Origin: Maea johnstoni | Taxonomy: Eukaryota; Annelida; Polychaeta; Spionida; Magelonidae | Direction of reading: 5' to 3' | Length of the DNA stretch: 64,000 nt | Assembly (NCBI GenBank): GCA_963942565.1 | Contig: OZ012694.1 | Span: 31,415,357 to 31,479,356, forward strand | Notes under the pieces: model-generated | What the model saw: only the letters and a program-made list of their open reading frames with translations | The model's database searches: none | Told to the model about the DNA's origin: nothing | Position numbers and translations under genes: made by a program | Shown here: in pieces, positions 24,499 through 33,952 of the stretch | How positions within the stretch are numbered: position 1 is the first letter of the stretch | How the letters are laid out: each line of letters begins with the position of its first letter

Positions 24499-24822
24499 TT
24501 AGCCATCTTTAGTTCTGAGAGAGACCATTGACAAGTGAGTAAGTCTTTTTGTATATATAAGACTCCTTGTATGGGTACTGATTACTATTACCCCCTTGAC
24601 ACTTACCTGTTCAGAAAGGCTACTGCCAACCTTGATACCCCAGTCTTGGATATCTATCCATCTCAGTGCTGGGAATTTAGTGAGATCTACAGGCTGTGCA
24701 TTATAAAGGATTAACCTAGAGATGCTAGCAGTGGCCTGTGGATCTACATGACTTAGAGTTGCCTCAGCACCACACAGCATAACAGATGCTTGTGGGCAGG
24801 AGCAAGGGTAGCAAGATTCCAT
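24499..24822 (-). CDS. Cys-rich ectodomain-like protein, unit 1
   Basis: Starts MESCYPCSCPQASVMLCGAE; the C.PCSCP...C spacing followed by SRLILYNAQPVDLTKFPALRWIDIQD resembles an LRR N-cap plus one or two leucine-rich repeats. A consensus donor (GGTAAGT) follows the SLSEQ codons at about 24607, so the reading frame past that point may be intronic. Part of a virus-like fossil; identical frames occur in units 2 and 3 and a partial one near 43600-43720. Confidence 0.5.
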   Translation of the reverse strand: MESCYPCSCPQASVMLCGAEATLSHVDPQATASISRLILYNAQPVDLTKFPALRWIDIQDWGIKVGSSLSEQVSVKGVIVISTHTRSLIYTKRLTHLSMVSLRTKDG

Positions 24823-25084
24823 TTTTTTGTCAATATGATCAGGAGTAACACTAAAGAATGGTACACTATATGATTGCCTAAGGATGATTGCCTAAGGATT
24901 TCATCACTAACATTGAATAGATATTTCTACCCTCATTATATAGCAGGAAAGGGTTAGTTGCATACTATTCTAACCTTAAGAGATACATTACCTATATATT
25001 GATTCTTAAAAGTCACCCGTTACTAAATAAAAGTACTAGGGTTGTATCTGGGGGATTTACCAAGTAAAGAAATGTAGACTTACC

Positions 25085-25531
25085 TTATGTTGTGCTGCTA
25101 ACCTGGCAGTTACTCTCTGTGTCCAAGTCCGGGTTAACATAAAAGAGTATCTCCTTAACCATAGCAATATCTTGGCACATACATCTCCATGCAGCTAAAG
25201 GAAGCTTCATGGAGTGATCGACTAAAATCTCATCTGTGGTACATGTAACTTTTTCAAGCTCTGGTTCCAGAGTTGAAAAGCTCAGATGAAAATATTTAGT
25301 AATTTTGAAATAGCGTCCTGGTTGAAAAACACTCCTGTCATCATTCTCCACATAGTCTGTAACATATGAAGTGATGTGGAGGAGTTTTAGGAAGTCGCTA
25401 TGACTCAGGTGCATTGAATCTGAGTTGTGCTGTAGTAGCACATGCGTTTTATTAAATGCAACACCTAGACCACAAGGAAAGTCTAGTATATATAGAAATT
25501 CCATTCTCCTAACAGGGCCTGTGGCTGCCAT
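25085..25531 (-). CDS. 148-aa fossil protein (paralogue 1), unit 1
   Basis: ATG at 25531. Contains HLSHSDFLKLLHI and GRYFKITKYFHLSFS; the paralogue at 25589-26035 has ELSHREFLTFIDK and GCIKITKYLRLRH at matching places, so the two arose by duplication. A GGTAAGT donor-like site follows the stop region. No family recognised. Virus-like element gene. Confidence 0.5.
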   Translation of the reverse strand: MAATGPVRRMEFLYILDFPCGLGVAFNKTHVLLQHNSDSMHLSHSDFLKLLHITSYVTDYVENDDRSVFQPGRYFKITKYFHLSFSTLEPELEKVTCTTDEILVDHSMKLPLAAWRCMCQDIAMVKEILFYVNPDLDTESNCQVSSTT

Positions 25532-25588
25532 GTCTGAGTCTAGGGAGAGTGTTCTATTGTAAACCTGCCTCTACCCAATATACATTCA

Positions 25589-26035
25589 TTAACCACACCC
25601 CTTTCTGAGAGAACCAATAGGATACAGGATATACTCACGGGTAGAAGTGGTGGAATGAGGCCTTTCATTATACATTCCAATGGGGTGCATCCCATACCAA
25701 TGTTTCATGGTCATGATGATGACCTTGTGTGATTTTCCTATGATTTTTAGGTCCTCCTCAGTGAACAGCACAACTTCCTCTACCGTCACCTCCTCCCCAT
25801 TGTGAGCCAATCGCTCTAATCCATAAGTGGCCCCCTGTCTGTGCCTCAGACGGAGGTATTTTGTTATTTTAATGCAACCACCTTGCATAGGTTCTTCTTG
25901 ACATTTGTCTATAAATGTCAAGAATTCCCTATGGGATAACTCAATATGAATAGAATTTCTATTCAACATCAGAATATTTGATTGAGATGTTGAAAAGTTA
26001 AAAGTGACCCAGTTTGTCAAAATTAGCTTCAACAT
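25589..26035 (-). CDS. 148-aa fossil protein (paralogue 2), unit 1
   Basis: ATG at 26035 in a fair context (ccaccATGt). Shares LSH.(D/E)FL and KITKY with paralogue 1. Ends differently in units 2 and 3, where the neighbouring spacer is longer. A GTGAGTAT donor-like site lies just inside the 3' part (about 25637), which suggests spliced expression. Function unknown. Confidence 0.5.
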   Translation of the reverse strand: MLKLILTNWVTFNFSTSQSNILMLNRNSIHIELSHREFLTFIDKCQEEPMQGGCIKITKYLRLRHRQGATYGLERLAHNGEEVTVEEVVLFTEEDLKIIGKSHKVIIMTMKHWYGMHPIGMYNERPHSTTSTREYILYPIGSLRKGCG

Positions 26036-26377
26036 GGTGGTTTAGTGGTTGTAGTAGAAATGAAATGGTGAATGCAAGTTTGACCGTATATATCAATGTA
26101 GCACTATTAGTTGGGTCATGGTGTACTACAATAGCTGGTATGGGACACGTAGGCTTTGGATGCTCAGACCCGGTAGCTTCCGGATCTGAAGCCTGTCCAT
26201 TCTTTGTCGGATGTAAAGGCTATCCATTCTTTCTCGAGTCTTACCCCTTAATAAAGAAAAAATATCATAATGAACAATTGAAAGCAATTGCAGGAAGCAA
26301 GTTTATTATTCTAACACCGGGGGGTTGGGGGGGCCCTAACAAAAACATTCTTGTCATTTTGGCGGAGAGTGCACGCT

Positions 26378-26770
26378 TCATCTATCTATACCATCCTCTT
26401 TTAGGAGGTATATTTCCTCGCATACTTTATCCCAGTCTATCTCAGTGTTCTTTGTATCGGCTCCTTCAATAATGGGGTTCAGATCCGGCATTACTCCATT
26501 TGGATCTGTGCAGCCATTCTGCCAGTCGGCGTCGTCATCTTCCTCTTTGTTCTCACTATTTTCAGAACTGTCACCGGCATAATTATTTATATAGCCAGGT
26601 ACGTATTCGTCATCATTATAATCATACTCCTCCAATTCCTCGAGAAGCATATTTTCCATTTCATCAGGTTGCCACGGCACATACTGGCCATCCAAAGGCT
26701 CATCCCAACCGTCATCCTGATAGACGAAGTTGGGGATATCTCTGTGCGGGTCAGCTGGTGGTGGTATCAT
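26378..26770 (-). CDS. Acidic 130-aa fossil protein, unit 1
   Basis: ATG at 26770 overlaps the stop of the zinc-ribbon frame by 4 bases (ATGA). Highly acidic (many Asp/Glu, Asn and Tyr), with PPPADPHRD near the start; no domain recognised. The tight coupling suggests co-expression with the zinc-ribbon gene in a compact viral-style layout. Confidence 0.5.
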   Translation of the reverse strand: MIPPPADPHRDIPNFVYQDDGWDEPLDGQYVPWQPDEMENMLLEELEEYDYNDDEYVPGYINNYAGDSSENSENKEEDDDADWQNGCTDPNGVMPDLNPIIEGADTKNTEIDWDKVCEEIYLLKEDGIDR

Positions 26771-27072
26771 TGTTTCTCCTCATCACTTTTCGACTGTTTA
26801 GGGGCCGGCTCATCCATTTCCGTTGTCTGCTTTTTTCTTTTAAGTCTTTTTTCTCCTTTTAAATATAAAGTTTGGCAATTATTGCAACGATTTTGATCTT
26901 TTTGAAAAAACTTTGGATCATCAAATGGTCTGTGACAACGTTTACATTCGCGATAGCATTTCGAAGAACATTTGACACAATATTTTTTACCGGGTGCAAG
27001 TTTAGAATACAAATTACACCAGTCACATGCTTTCACTACTTCTTCAAATTCTGAGTCCCCCGAATCACTCAT
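26767..27072 (-). CDS. Zinc-ribbon-like 101-aa fossil protein, unit 1
   Basis: Four Cys pairs in series (CDWC, CVKC, CKRC, CNNC) plus KCYREC, then a Lys/Arg-rich tail (KRLKRKK). The pattern suggests two treble-clef or ribbon zinc sites and nucleic-acid binding. Sits upstream of, and overlaps, the acidic frame; the kinase lies further upstream. Confidence 0.55.
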   Translation of the reverse strand: MSDSGDSEFEEVVKACDWCNLYSKLAPGKKYCVKCSSKCYRECKRCHRPFDDPKFFQKDQNRCNNCQTLYLKGEKRLKRKKQTTEMDEPAPKQSKSDEEKQ

Positions 27073-27217
27073 ATTGAACTCGTGTGCTGTAGTTCTTCAC
27101 TTGAAGGTACCAGATCGCCTTCTTCTCACACCTTTTTTCAGTTGCCAGTTAGGTTGTTTTGTTGATTCAGGGTAAAGTCTATTTAGACTGAGACCATTTG
27201 CACCGCCTTTGAATCAC

Positions 27218-27406
27218 TCAGATTTGATCACGAATGAGCTGTAATAGTTCAGACGAAAGGGCCGGGTCGTTGTAATGGACTTTTCTCACAATTTTCTTGG
27301 ACGCAATGTTGTCAAGATACAGTTTGTACTGTTCTTGTAGGGTTGTCATATATTCAATGGTTATAGCATTTTCCCCAACTCTTCCTCTCTCTGCAATTCT
27401 TTTCAT
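27218..27406 (-). pseudogene. Deoxynucleoside kinase C-terminal piece, unit 1
   Basis: Carries the RGRVGENAITIEYMTTLQEQ stretch typical of the LID and C-terminal helix region of the dNK family, followed by YKLYLDN. In units 1 and 2 only this end of the kinase is present because the repeat boundary lies inside the gene. Fossil. Confidence 0.65.
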
Positions 27407-27606
27407 AGATTCTTCAACTGAGATATCTATGTAAAAAATGGCATCGGCAATAAAACGATTATTAGGAAATAATCTTGTTACTGCTTCTTAACAGTATTCC
27501 AAAAGCACCTCTTCGCCGAAGGGTGACAAGTAGCCCAAAGATCTCAGCGTTTTTGTAAAAACAGTAGAAGAAAACATTTCGTTATGGTATAGGCAATGCA
27601 TTTCTG

Positions 27607-27930
27607 TTAGCCATCTTTAGTTCTGAGAGAGACCATTGACAAGTGAGTAAGTCTTTTTGTATATATAAGACTCCTTGTATGGGTACTGATTACTATTACC
27701 CCCTTGACACTTACCTGTTCAGAAAGGCTACTGCCAACCTTGATACCCCAGTCTTGGATATCTATCCATCTCAGTGCTGGGAATTTAGTGAGATCTACAG
27801 GCTGTGCATTATAAAGGATTAACCTAGAGATGCTAGCAGTGGCCTGTGGATCTACATGACTTAGAGTTGCCTCAGCACCACACAGCATAACAGATGCTTG
27901 TGGGCAGGAGCAAGGGTAGCAAGATTCCAT
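27607..27930 (-). CDS. Cys-rich ectodomain-like protein, unit 2
   Basis: Same 107-residue frame as at 24499-24822; identical by eye. Confidence 0.5.
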   Translation of the reverse strand: MESCYPCSCPQASVMLCGAEATLSHVDPQATASISRLILYNAQPVDLTKFPALRWIDIQDWGIKVGSSLSEQVSVKGVIVISTHTRSLIYTKRLTHLSMVSLRTKDG

Positions 27931-28192
27931 TTTTTTGTCAATATGATCAGGAGTAACACTAAAGAATGGTACATTATATGATTGCCTAAGGATGATTGCC
28001 TAAGGATTTCATCACTAACATTGAATAGATATTTCTACCCTCATTATATAGCAGGAAAGGGTTAGTTGCATACTATTCTAACCTTAAGAGATACATTACC
28101 TATATATTGATTCTTAAAAGTCACCTGTTACTAAATAAAAGTACTAGGGTTGTATCTGGGGGATTTACCAATTAAAGAAATGTAGACTTACC

Positions 28193-28639
28193 TTATGTTG
28201 TGCTGCTAACCTGGCAGTTACTCTCTGTGTCCAAGTCCGGGTTAACATAAAAGAGTATCTCCTTAACCATAGCAATATCTTGGCACATACATCTCCATGC
28301 AGCTAAAGGAAGCTTCATGGAGTGATCGACTAAAATCTCATCTGTGGTACATGTAACTTTTTCAAGCTCTGGTTCCAGAGTTGAAAAGCTCAGATGAAAA
28401 TATTTAGTAATTTTGAAATAGCGTCCTGGTTGAAAAACACTCCTGTCATCATTCTCCACATAGTCTGTAACATATGAAGTGATGTGGAGGAGTTTTAGGA
28501 AGTCGCTATGACTCAGGTGCATTGAATCTGAGTTGTGCTGTAGTAGCACATGCGTTTTATTAAATGCAACACCTAGACCACAAGGAAAGTCTAGTATATA
28601 TAGAAATTCCATTCTCCTAACAGGGCCTGTGGCTGCCAT
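28193..28639 (-). CDS. 148-aa fossil protein (paralogue 1), unit 2
   Basis: Same frame as at 25085-25531; identical by eye. Confidence 0.5.
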   Translation of the reverse strand: MAATGPVRRMEFLYILDFPCGLGVAFNKTHVLLQHNSDSMHLSHSDFLKLLHITSYVTDYVENDDRSVFQPGRYFKITKYFHLSFSTLEPELEKVTCTTDEILVDHSMKLPLAAWRCMCQDIAMVKEILFYVNPDLDTESNCQVSSTT

Positions 28640-28936
28640 GTCTGAGTCTAGGGAGAGTGTTCTATTGTAAACCTGCCTCTACCCAATATACATTCATTAA
28701 CCACACCCCTTTCTGAGAGAACCAATAGGATGCTTACTGCTACACCCACTCGTGACATGTATAATGAGTGGGTTGTACATCTGACTCATGTATATTCATA
28801 GATGCCACCACCCAATATGCATTCATAAACCACACCCCTTTCTGAAAGAGCCAATAATATGCTTACTGCTACACCCACTGGTGACATGTATAATGAAACA
28901 ACCCAGCATGATAAAGGGTACAAGTAAAACATAAAC

Positions 28937-29398
28937 CTACCTTTTGAGTGTGTTGTATGAAACAATGATTTGAATGAAATACAAAATAAATAGGATATAC
29001 TCACGGGTAGAAGTGGTGGAATGAGGCCTTTCATTATACATTCCAATGGGGTGCATCTCATACCAATGTTTCATGGTCATGATGATGACCTTGTGTGATT
29101 TTCCTATGATTTTTAGGTCCTCCTCAGTGAACAGCACAACTTCCTCTACCGTCACCTCCTCCCCATTGTGAGCCAATCGCTCTAATCCATAAGTGGCCCC
29201 CTGTCTGTGCCTCAGACGGAGGTATTTTGTTATTTTAATGCAACCACCTTGCATAGGTTCTTGACATTTGTCTATAAATGTCAAGAATTCCCTATGGGAT
29301 AACTCAATATGAATAGAATTTCTATTCAACATCAGAATATTTGATTGAGATGTTGAAAAGTTAAAAGTGACCCAGTTTGTCAAAATTAGCTTCAACAT
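28937..29398 (-). CDS. Paralogue 2 fossil protein, unit 2
   Basis: Same frame as 25589-26035 with a longer end (153 residues) because the following spacer differs. The GTGAGTAT donor-like site is kept. Confidence 0.5.
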   Translation of the reverse strand: MLKLILTNWVTFNFSTSQSNILMLNRNSIHIELSHREFLTFIDKCQEPMQGGCIKITKYLRLRHRQGATYGLERLAHNGEEVTVEEVVLFTEEDLKIIGKSHKVIIMTMKHWYEMHPIGMYNERPHSTTSTREYILFILYFIQIIVSYNTLKR

Positions 29399-29740
29399 GG
29401 TGGTTTAGTGGTTGTAGTAGAAATGAAATGGTGAATGCAAGTTTGACCGTATATATCAATGTAGCACTATTAGTTGGGTCATGGTGTACTACAATAGCTG
29501 GTATGGGACACGTAGGCTTTGGATGCTCAGACCCGGTAGCTTCCGGATCTGAAGCCTGTCCATTCTTTGTCGGATGTAAAGGCTATCCATTCTTTCTCGA
29601 GTCTTACCCCTTAATAAAGAAAAAATATCATAATGAACAATTGAAAGCAATTGCAGGAAGCAAGTTTATTATTCTAACACCGGGGGGTTGGGGGGGCCCT
29701 AACAAAAACATTCTTGTCATTTAGGCGGAGAGTGCACGCT

Positions 29741-30133
29741 TCATCTATCTATACCATCCTCTTTTAGGAGGTATATTTCCTCGCGTACTTTATCCCAGTC
29801 TATCTCAGTGTTCTTTGTATCGGCTCCTTCAATAATGGGGTTCAGATCCGGCATTACTCCATTTGGATCTGTGCAGCCATTCTGCCAGTCGGCGTCGTCA
29901 TCTTCCTCTTTGTTCTCACTATTTTCAGAACTGTCACCGGCATAATTATTTATATAGCCAGGTACGTATTCGTCATCATTATAATCATACTCCTCCAATT
30001 CCTCGAGAAGCATATTTTCCATTTCATCAGGTTGCCACGGCACATACTGGCCATCCAAAGGCTCATCCCAACCGTCATCCTGATAGACGAAGTTGGGGAT
30101 ATCTCTGTGCGGGTCAGCTGGTGGTGGTATCAT
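29741..30133 (-). CDS. Acidic 130-aa fossil protein, unit 2
   Basis: Copy of 26378-26770 with a single replacement near the end (VREEI for VCEEI). ATGA overlap with the zinc-ribbon frame kept. Confidence 0.5.
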   Translation of the reverse strand: MIPPPADPHRDIPNFVYQDDGWDEPLDGQYVPWQPDEMENMLLEELEEYDYNDDEYVPGYINNYAGDSSENSENKEEDDDADWQNGCTDPNGVMPDLNPIIEGADTKNTEIDWDKVREEIYLLKEDGIDR

Positions 30134-30438
30134 TGTTTCTCCTCATCACTTTTCGACTGTTTAGGGGCCGGCTCATCCATTTCCGTTGTCTGCTTTTTTC
30201 TTTTAAGTCTTTTTTCTCCTTCTTTTAAATATAAAGTTTGGCAATTATTGCAACGATTTTGATCTTTTTGAAAAAACTTTGGATCATCAAATGGTCTGTG
30301 ACAACGTTTACATTCGCGATAGCATTTCGAAGAACATTTGACACAATATTTTTTACCGGGTGCAAGTTTAGAATACAAATTACACCAGTCACATGCTTTC
30401 ACTACTTCTTCAAATTCTGAGTCCCCCGAATCACTCAT
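30130..30438 (-). CDS. Zinc-ribbon-like 102-aa fossil protein, unit 2
   Basis: Copy of 26767-27072, one residue longer; all Cys pairs kept. Confidence 0.55.
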   Translation of the reverse strand: MSDSGDSEFEEVVKACDWCNLYSKLAPGKKYCVKCSSKCYRECKRCHRPFDDPKFFQKDQNRCNNCQTLYLKEGEKRLKRKKQTTEMDEPAPKQSKSDEEKQ

Positions 30439-30583
30439 ATTGAACTCGTGTGCTGTAGTTCTTCACTTGAAGGTACCAGATCGCCTTCTTCTCACACCTT
30501 TTTTCAGTTGCCAGTTAGGTTGTTTTGTTGATTCAGGGTAAAGTCCATTTAGACTGAGACCATTTGCACCGCCTTTGAATCAC

Positions 30584-30772
30584 TCAGATTTGATCACGAA
30601 TGAGCTGTAATAGTTCAGACGAAAGGGCCGGGTCGTTGTAATGGACTTTTCTCACAATTTTCTCGGACGCAATGTTGTCAAGATACAGTTTGTACTGTTC
30701 TTGTAGGGTTGTCATATATTCAATGGTTATAGCATTTTCCCCAACTCTTCCTCTCTCTGCAATTCTTTTCAT
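30584..30772 (-). pseudogene. Deoxynucleoside kinase C-terminal piece, unit 2
   Basis: Copy of 27218-27406 with one residue differing (ASEK for ASKK). Fossil piece. Confidence 0.65.
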
Positions 30773-30972
30773 AGATTCTTCAACTGAGATATCTATGTAA
30801 AAAATGGCATCGGCAATAAAACGATTATTAGGAAATAATCTTGTTACTGCTTCTTAACAGTATTCCAAAAGCACCTCTTCGCCGAAGGGTGACAAGTAGC
30901 CCAAAGATCTCAGCGTTTTTGTAAAAACAGTAGAAGAAAACATTTCGTTATGGTATAGGCAATGCATTTCTG

Positions 30973-31296
30973 TTAGCCATCTTTAGTTCTGAGAGAGACC
31001 ATTGACAAGTGAGTAAGTCTTTTTGTATATATAAGACTCCTTGTATGGGTACTGATTACTATTACCCCCTTGACACTTACCTGTTCAGAAAGGCTACTGC
31101 CAACCTTGATACCCCAGTCTTGGATATCTATCCATCTCAGTGCTGGGAATTTAGTGAGATCTACAGGCTGTGCATTATAAAGGATTAACCTAGAGATGCT
31201 AGCAGTGGCCTGTGGATCTACATGACTTAGAGTTGCCTCAGCACCACACAGCATAACAGATGCTTGTGGGCAGGAGCAAGGGTAGCAAGATTCCAT
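30973..31296 (-). CDS. Cys-rich ectodomain-like protein, unit 3
   Basis: Third identical copy of the 107-residue frame. Confidence 0.5.
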   Translation of the reverse strand: MESCYPCSCPQASVMLCGAEATLSHVDPQATASISRLILYNAQPVDLTKFPALRWIDIQDWGIKVGSSLSEQVSVKGVIVISTHTRSLIYTKRLTHLSMVSLRTKDG

Positions 31297-31558
31297 TTTT
31301 TTGTCAATATGATCAGGAGTAACACTAAAGAATGGTACACTATATGATTGCCTAAGGATGATTGCCTAAGGATTTCATCACTAACATTGAATAGATATTT
31401 CTACCCTCATTATATAGCAGGAAAGGGTTAGTTGCATACTATTCTAACCTTAAGAGATACATTACCTATATATTGATTCTTAAAAGTCACCCGTTACTAA
31501 ATAAAAGTACTAGGGTTGTATCTGGGGGATTTACCAAGTAAAGAAATGTAGACTTACC

Positions 31559-32005
31559 TTATGTTGTGCTGCTAACCTGGCAGTTACTCTCTGTGTCCAA
31601 GTCCGGGTTAACATAAAAGAGTATCTCCTTAACCATAGCAATATCTTGGCACATACATCTCCATGCAGCTAAAGGAAGCTTCATGGAGTGATCGACTAAA
31701 ATCTCATCTGTGGTACATGTAACTTTTTCAAGCTCTGGTTCCAGAGTTGAAAAGCTCAGATGAAAATATTTAGTAATTTTGAAATAGCGTCCTGGTTGAA
31801 AAACACTCCTGTCATCATTCTCCACAAAGTCTGTAACATATGAAGTGATGTGGAGGAGTTTTAGGAAGTCGCTATGACTCAGGTGCATTGAATCTGAGTT
31901 GTGCTGTAGTAGCACATGCGTTTTATTAAATGCAACACCTAGACCACAAGGAAAGTCTAGTATATATAGAAATTCCATTCTCCTAACAGGGCCTGTGGCT
32001 GCCAT
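31559..32005 (-). CDS. 148-aa fossil protein (paralogue 1), unit 3
   Basis: Third copy; differs from the others by one residue (TDFVEN for TDYVEN). Confidence 0.5.
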   Translation of the reverse strand: MAATGPVRRMEFLYILDFPCGLGVAFNKTHVLLQHNSDSMHLSHSDFLKLLHITSYVTDFVENDDRSVFQPGRYFKITKYFHLSFSTLEPELEKVTCTTDEILVDHSMKLPLAAWRCMCQDIAMVKEILFYVNPDLDTESNCQVSSTT

Positions 32006-32302
32006 GTCTGAGTCTAGGGAGAGTGTTCTATTGTAAACCTGCCTCTACCCAATATACATTCATTAACCACACCCCTTTCTGAGAGAACCAATAGGATGCT
32101 TACTGCTACACCCACTCGTGACATGTATAATGAGTGGGTTGTACATCTGACTCATGTATATTCATAGATGCCACCACCCAATATGCATTCATAAACCACA
32201 CCCCTTTCTGAAAGAGCCAATAATATGCTTACTGCTACACCCACTGGTGACATGTATAATGAAACAACCCAGCATGATAAAGGGTACAAGTAAAACATAA
32301 AC

Positions 32303-32767
32303 CTACCTTTTGAGTGTGTTGTATGAAACAATGATTTGAATGAAATACAAAATAAATAGGATATACTCACGGGTAGAAGTGGTGGAATGAGGCCTTTCAT
32401 TATACATTCCAATGGGGTGCATCTCATACCAATGTTTCATGGTCATGATGATGACCTTGTGTGATTTTCCTATGATTTTTAGGTCCTCCTCAGTGAACAG
32501 CACAACTTCCTCTACCGTCACCTCCTCCCCATTGTGAGCCAATCGCTCTAATCCATAAGTGGCCCCCTGTCTGTGCCTCAGACGGAGGTATTTTGTTATT
32601 TTAATGCAACCACCTTGCATAGGTTCTTCTTGACATTTGTCTATAAATGTCAAGAATTCCCTATGGGATAACTCAATATGAATAGAATTTCTATTCAACA
32701 TCAGAATATTTGATTGAGATGTTGAAAAGTTAAAAGTGACCCAGTTTGTCAAAATTAGCTTCAACAT
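32303..32767 (-). CDS. Paralogue 2 fossil protein, unit 3
   Basis: Third copy, 154 residues, same sequence features as the copy in unit 2. Confidence 0.5.
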   Translation of the reverse strand: MLKLILTNWVTFNFSTSQSNILMLNRNSIHIELSHREFLTFIDKCQEEPMQGGCIKITKYLRLRHRQGATYGLERLAHNGEEVTVEEVVLFTEEDLKIIGKSHKVIIMTMKHWYEMHPIGMYNERPHSTTSTREYILFILYFIQIIVSYNTLKR

Positions 32768-33109
32768 GGTGGTTTAGTGGTTGTAGTAGAAATGAAATGG
32801 TGAATGCAAGTTTGACCGTATATATCAATGTAGCACTATTAGTTGGGTCATGGTGTACTACAATAGCTGGTATGGGACACGTAGGCTTTGGATGCTCAGA
32901 CCCGGTAGCTTCCGGATCTGAAGCCTGTCCATTCTTTGTCGGATGTAAAGGCTATCCATTCTTTCTCGAGTCTTACCCCTTAATAAAGAAAAAATATCAT
33001 AATGAACAATTGAAAGCAATTGCAGGAAGCAAGTTTATTATTCTAACACCGGGGGGTTGGGGGGGCCCTAACAAAAACATTCTTGTCATTTTGGCGGAGA
33101 GTGCACGCT

Positions 33110-33502
33110 TCATCTATCTATACCATCCTCTTTTAGGAGGTATATTTCCTCGCGTACTTTATCCCAGTCTATCTCAGTGTTCTTTGTATCGGCTCCTTCA
33201 ATAATGGGGTTCAGATCCGGCATTACTCCATTTGGATCTGTGCAGCCATTCTGCCAGTCGGCGTCGTCATCTTCCTCTTTGTTCTCACTATTTTCAGAAC
33301 TGTCACCGGCATAATTATTTATATAGCCAGGTACGTATTCGTCATCATTATAATCATACTCCTCCAATTCCTCGAGAAGCATATTTTCCATTTCATCAGG
33401 TTGCCACGGCACGTACTGGCCATCCAAAGGCTCATCCCAACCGTCATCCTGATAGACGAAGTTGGGGATATCTCTGTGCGGGTCAGCTGGTGGTGGTATC
33501 AT
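33110..33502 (-). CDS. Acidic 130-aa fossil protein, unit 3
   Basis: Third copy; same as unit 2. Confidence 0.5.
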   Translation of the reverse strand: MIPPPADPHRDIPNFVYQDDGWDEPLDGQYVPWQPDEMENMLLEELEEYDYNDDEYVPGYINNYAGDSSENSENKEEDDDADWQNGCTDPNGVMPDLNPIIEGADTKNTEIDWDKVREEIYLLKEDGIDR

Positions 33503-33807
33503 TGTTTCTCCTCATCACTTTTCGACTGTTTAGGGGCCGGCTCATCCATTTCCGTTGTCTGCTTTTTTCTTTTAAGTCTTTTTTCTCCTTCTTTTAAATA
33601 TAAAGTTTGGCAACTATTGCAACGATTTTGATCTTTTTGAAAAAACTTTGGATCATCAAATGGTCTGTGACAACGTTTACATTCGCGATAGCATTTCGAA
33701 GAACATTTGACACAATATTTTTTACCGGGTGCAAGTTTAGAATACAAATTACACCAGTCACATGCTTTCACTACTTCTTCAAATTCTGAGTCCCCCGAAT
33801 CACTCAT
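33499..33807 (-). CDS. Zinc-ribbon-like 102-aa fossil protein, unit 3
   Basis: Third copy; one residue change in the last Cys pair region (CNSC for CNNC). Cys pairs kept. Confidence 0.55.
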   Translation of the reverse strand: MSDSGDSEFEEVVKACDWCNLYSKLAPGKKYCVKCSSKCYRECKRCHRPFDDPKFFQKDQNRCNSCQTLYLKEGEKRLKRKKQTTEMDEPAPKQSKSDEEKQ

Positions 33808-33952
33808 ATTGAACTCGTGTGCTGTAGTTCTTCACTTGAAGGTACCAGATCGCCTTCTTCTCACACCTTTTTTCAGTTGCCAGTTAGGTTGTTTTGTTGA
33901 TTCAGGGTAAAGTCTATTTAGACTGAGACCATTTGCACCGCCTTTGAATCAC

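Larger units (their letters stand above)
14002..26040 (-). mobile_element. Fossil A: Polinton-like element
   Basis: Virus-like element, genes on the - strand. The left limit is taken from agtcaataattacttaac at 14002, repeated at the left end of copy A' (41000); AG at a terminus suits Polintons. Parts from right to left: two paralogous small proteins, a Cys-rich ectodomain-like protein, a membrane-segment frame, a long repeat-rich non-coding part, a protein at 18293-19224, a small protein at 17917-18123, family-B DNA polymerase exonuclease part, and a RING-like frame. No capsid, ATPase, protease or integrase gene was recognised, and no inverted copy of the terminus was found. Broken, with several breaks in the polymerase; age moderate. 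The right part is shared with the tandem array. Confidence 0.65.
24474..27581 (-). repeat. Tandem unit 1 of hybrid A/B block
   Basis: 3108-bp unit; boundary phrase ttatggtataggcaatgcatt. Holds, on the - strand, the A-type frames (107-aa Cys-rich, two paralogous 148-aa) and the B-type frames (130-aa acidic, zinc-ribbon, part of the deoxynucleoside kinase). About 0.26 kb shorter than units 2 and 3 in one spacer; otherwise nearly identical to them. Confidence 0.9.
27582..30947 (-). repeat. Tandem unit 2 of hybrid A/B block
   Basis: 3366-bp unit, same gene content as unit 1, boundaries at the same ttatggtataggc phrase. Differs from unit 3 by only scattered single changes by eye, so the amplification is recent compared with the decay of the surrounding fossil, or reflects copy-to-copy homogenisation. 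Confidence 0.9.

Noticed and set aside
26014-26472. 152-aa + strand frame with hydrophobic start, repeated in the units
   Set aside because: Mostly overlaps - strand frames and the spacer between them; composition and repeated presence follow from the tandem units. Cannot be excluded entirely but not supported.
26500-26862. + strand frame rich in His and Arg
   Set aside because: Mirror of the acidic - strand frame.
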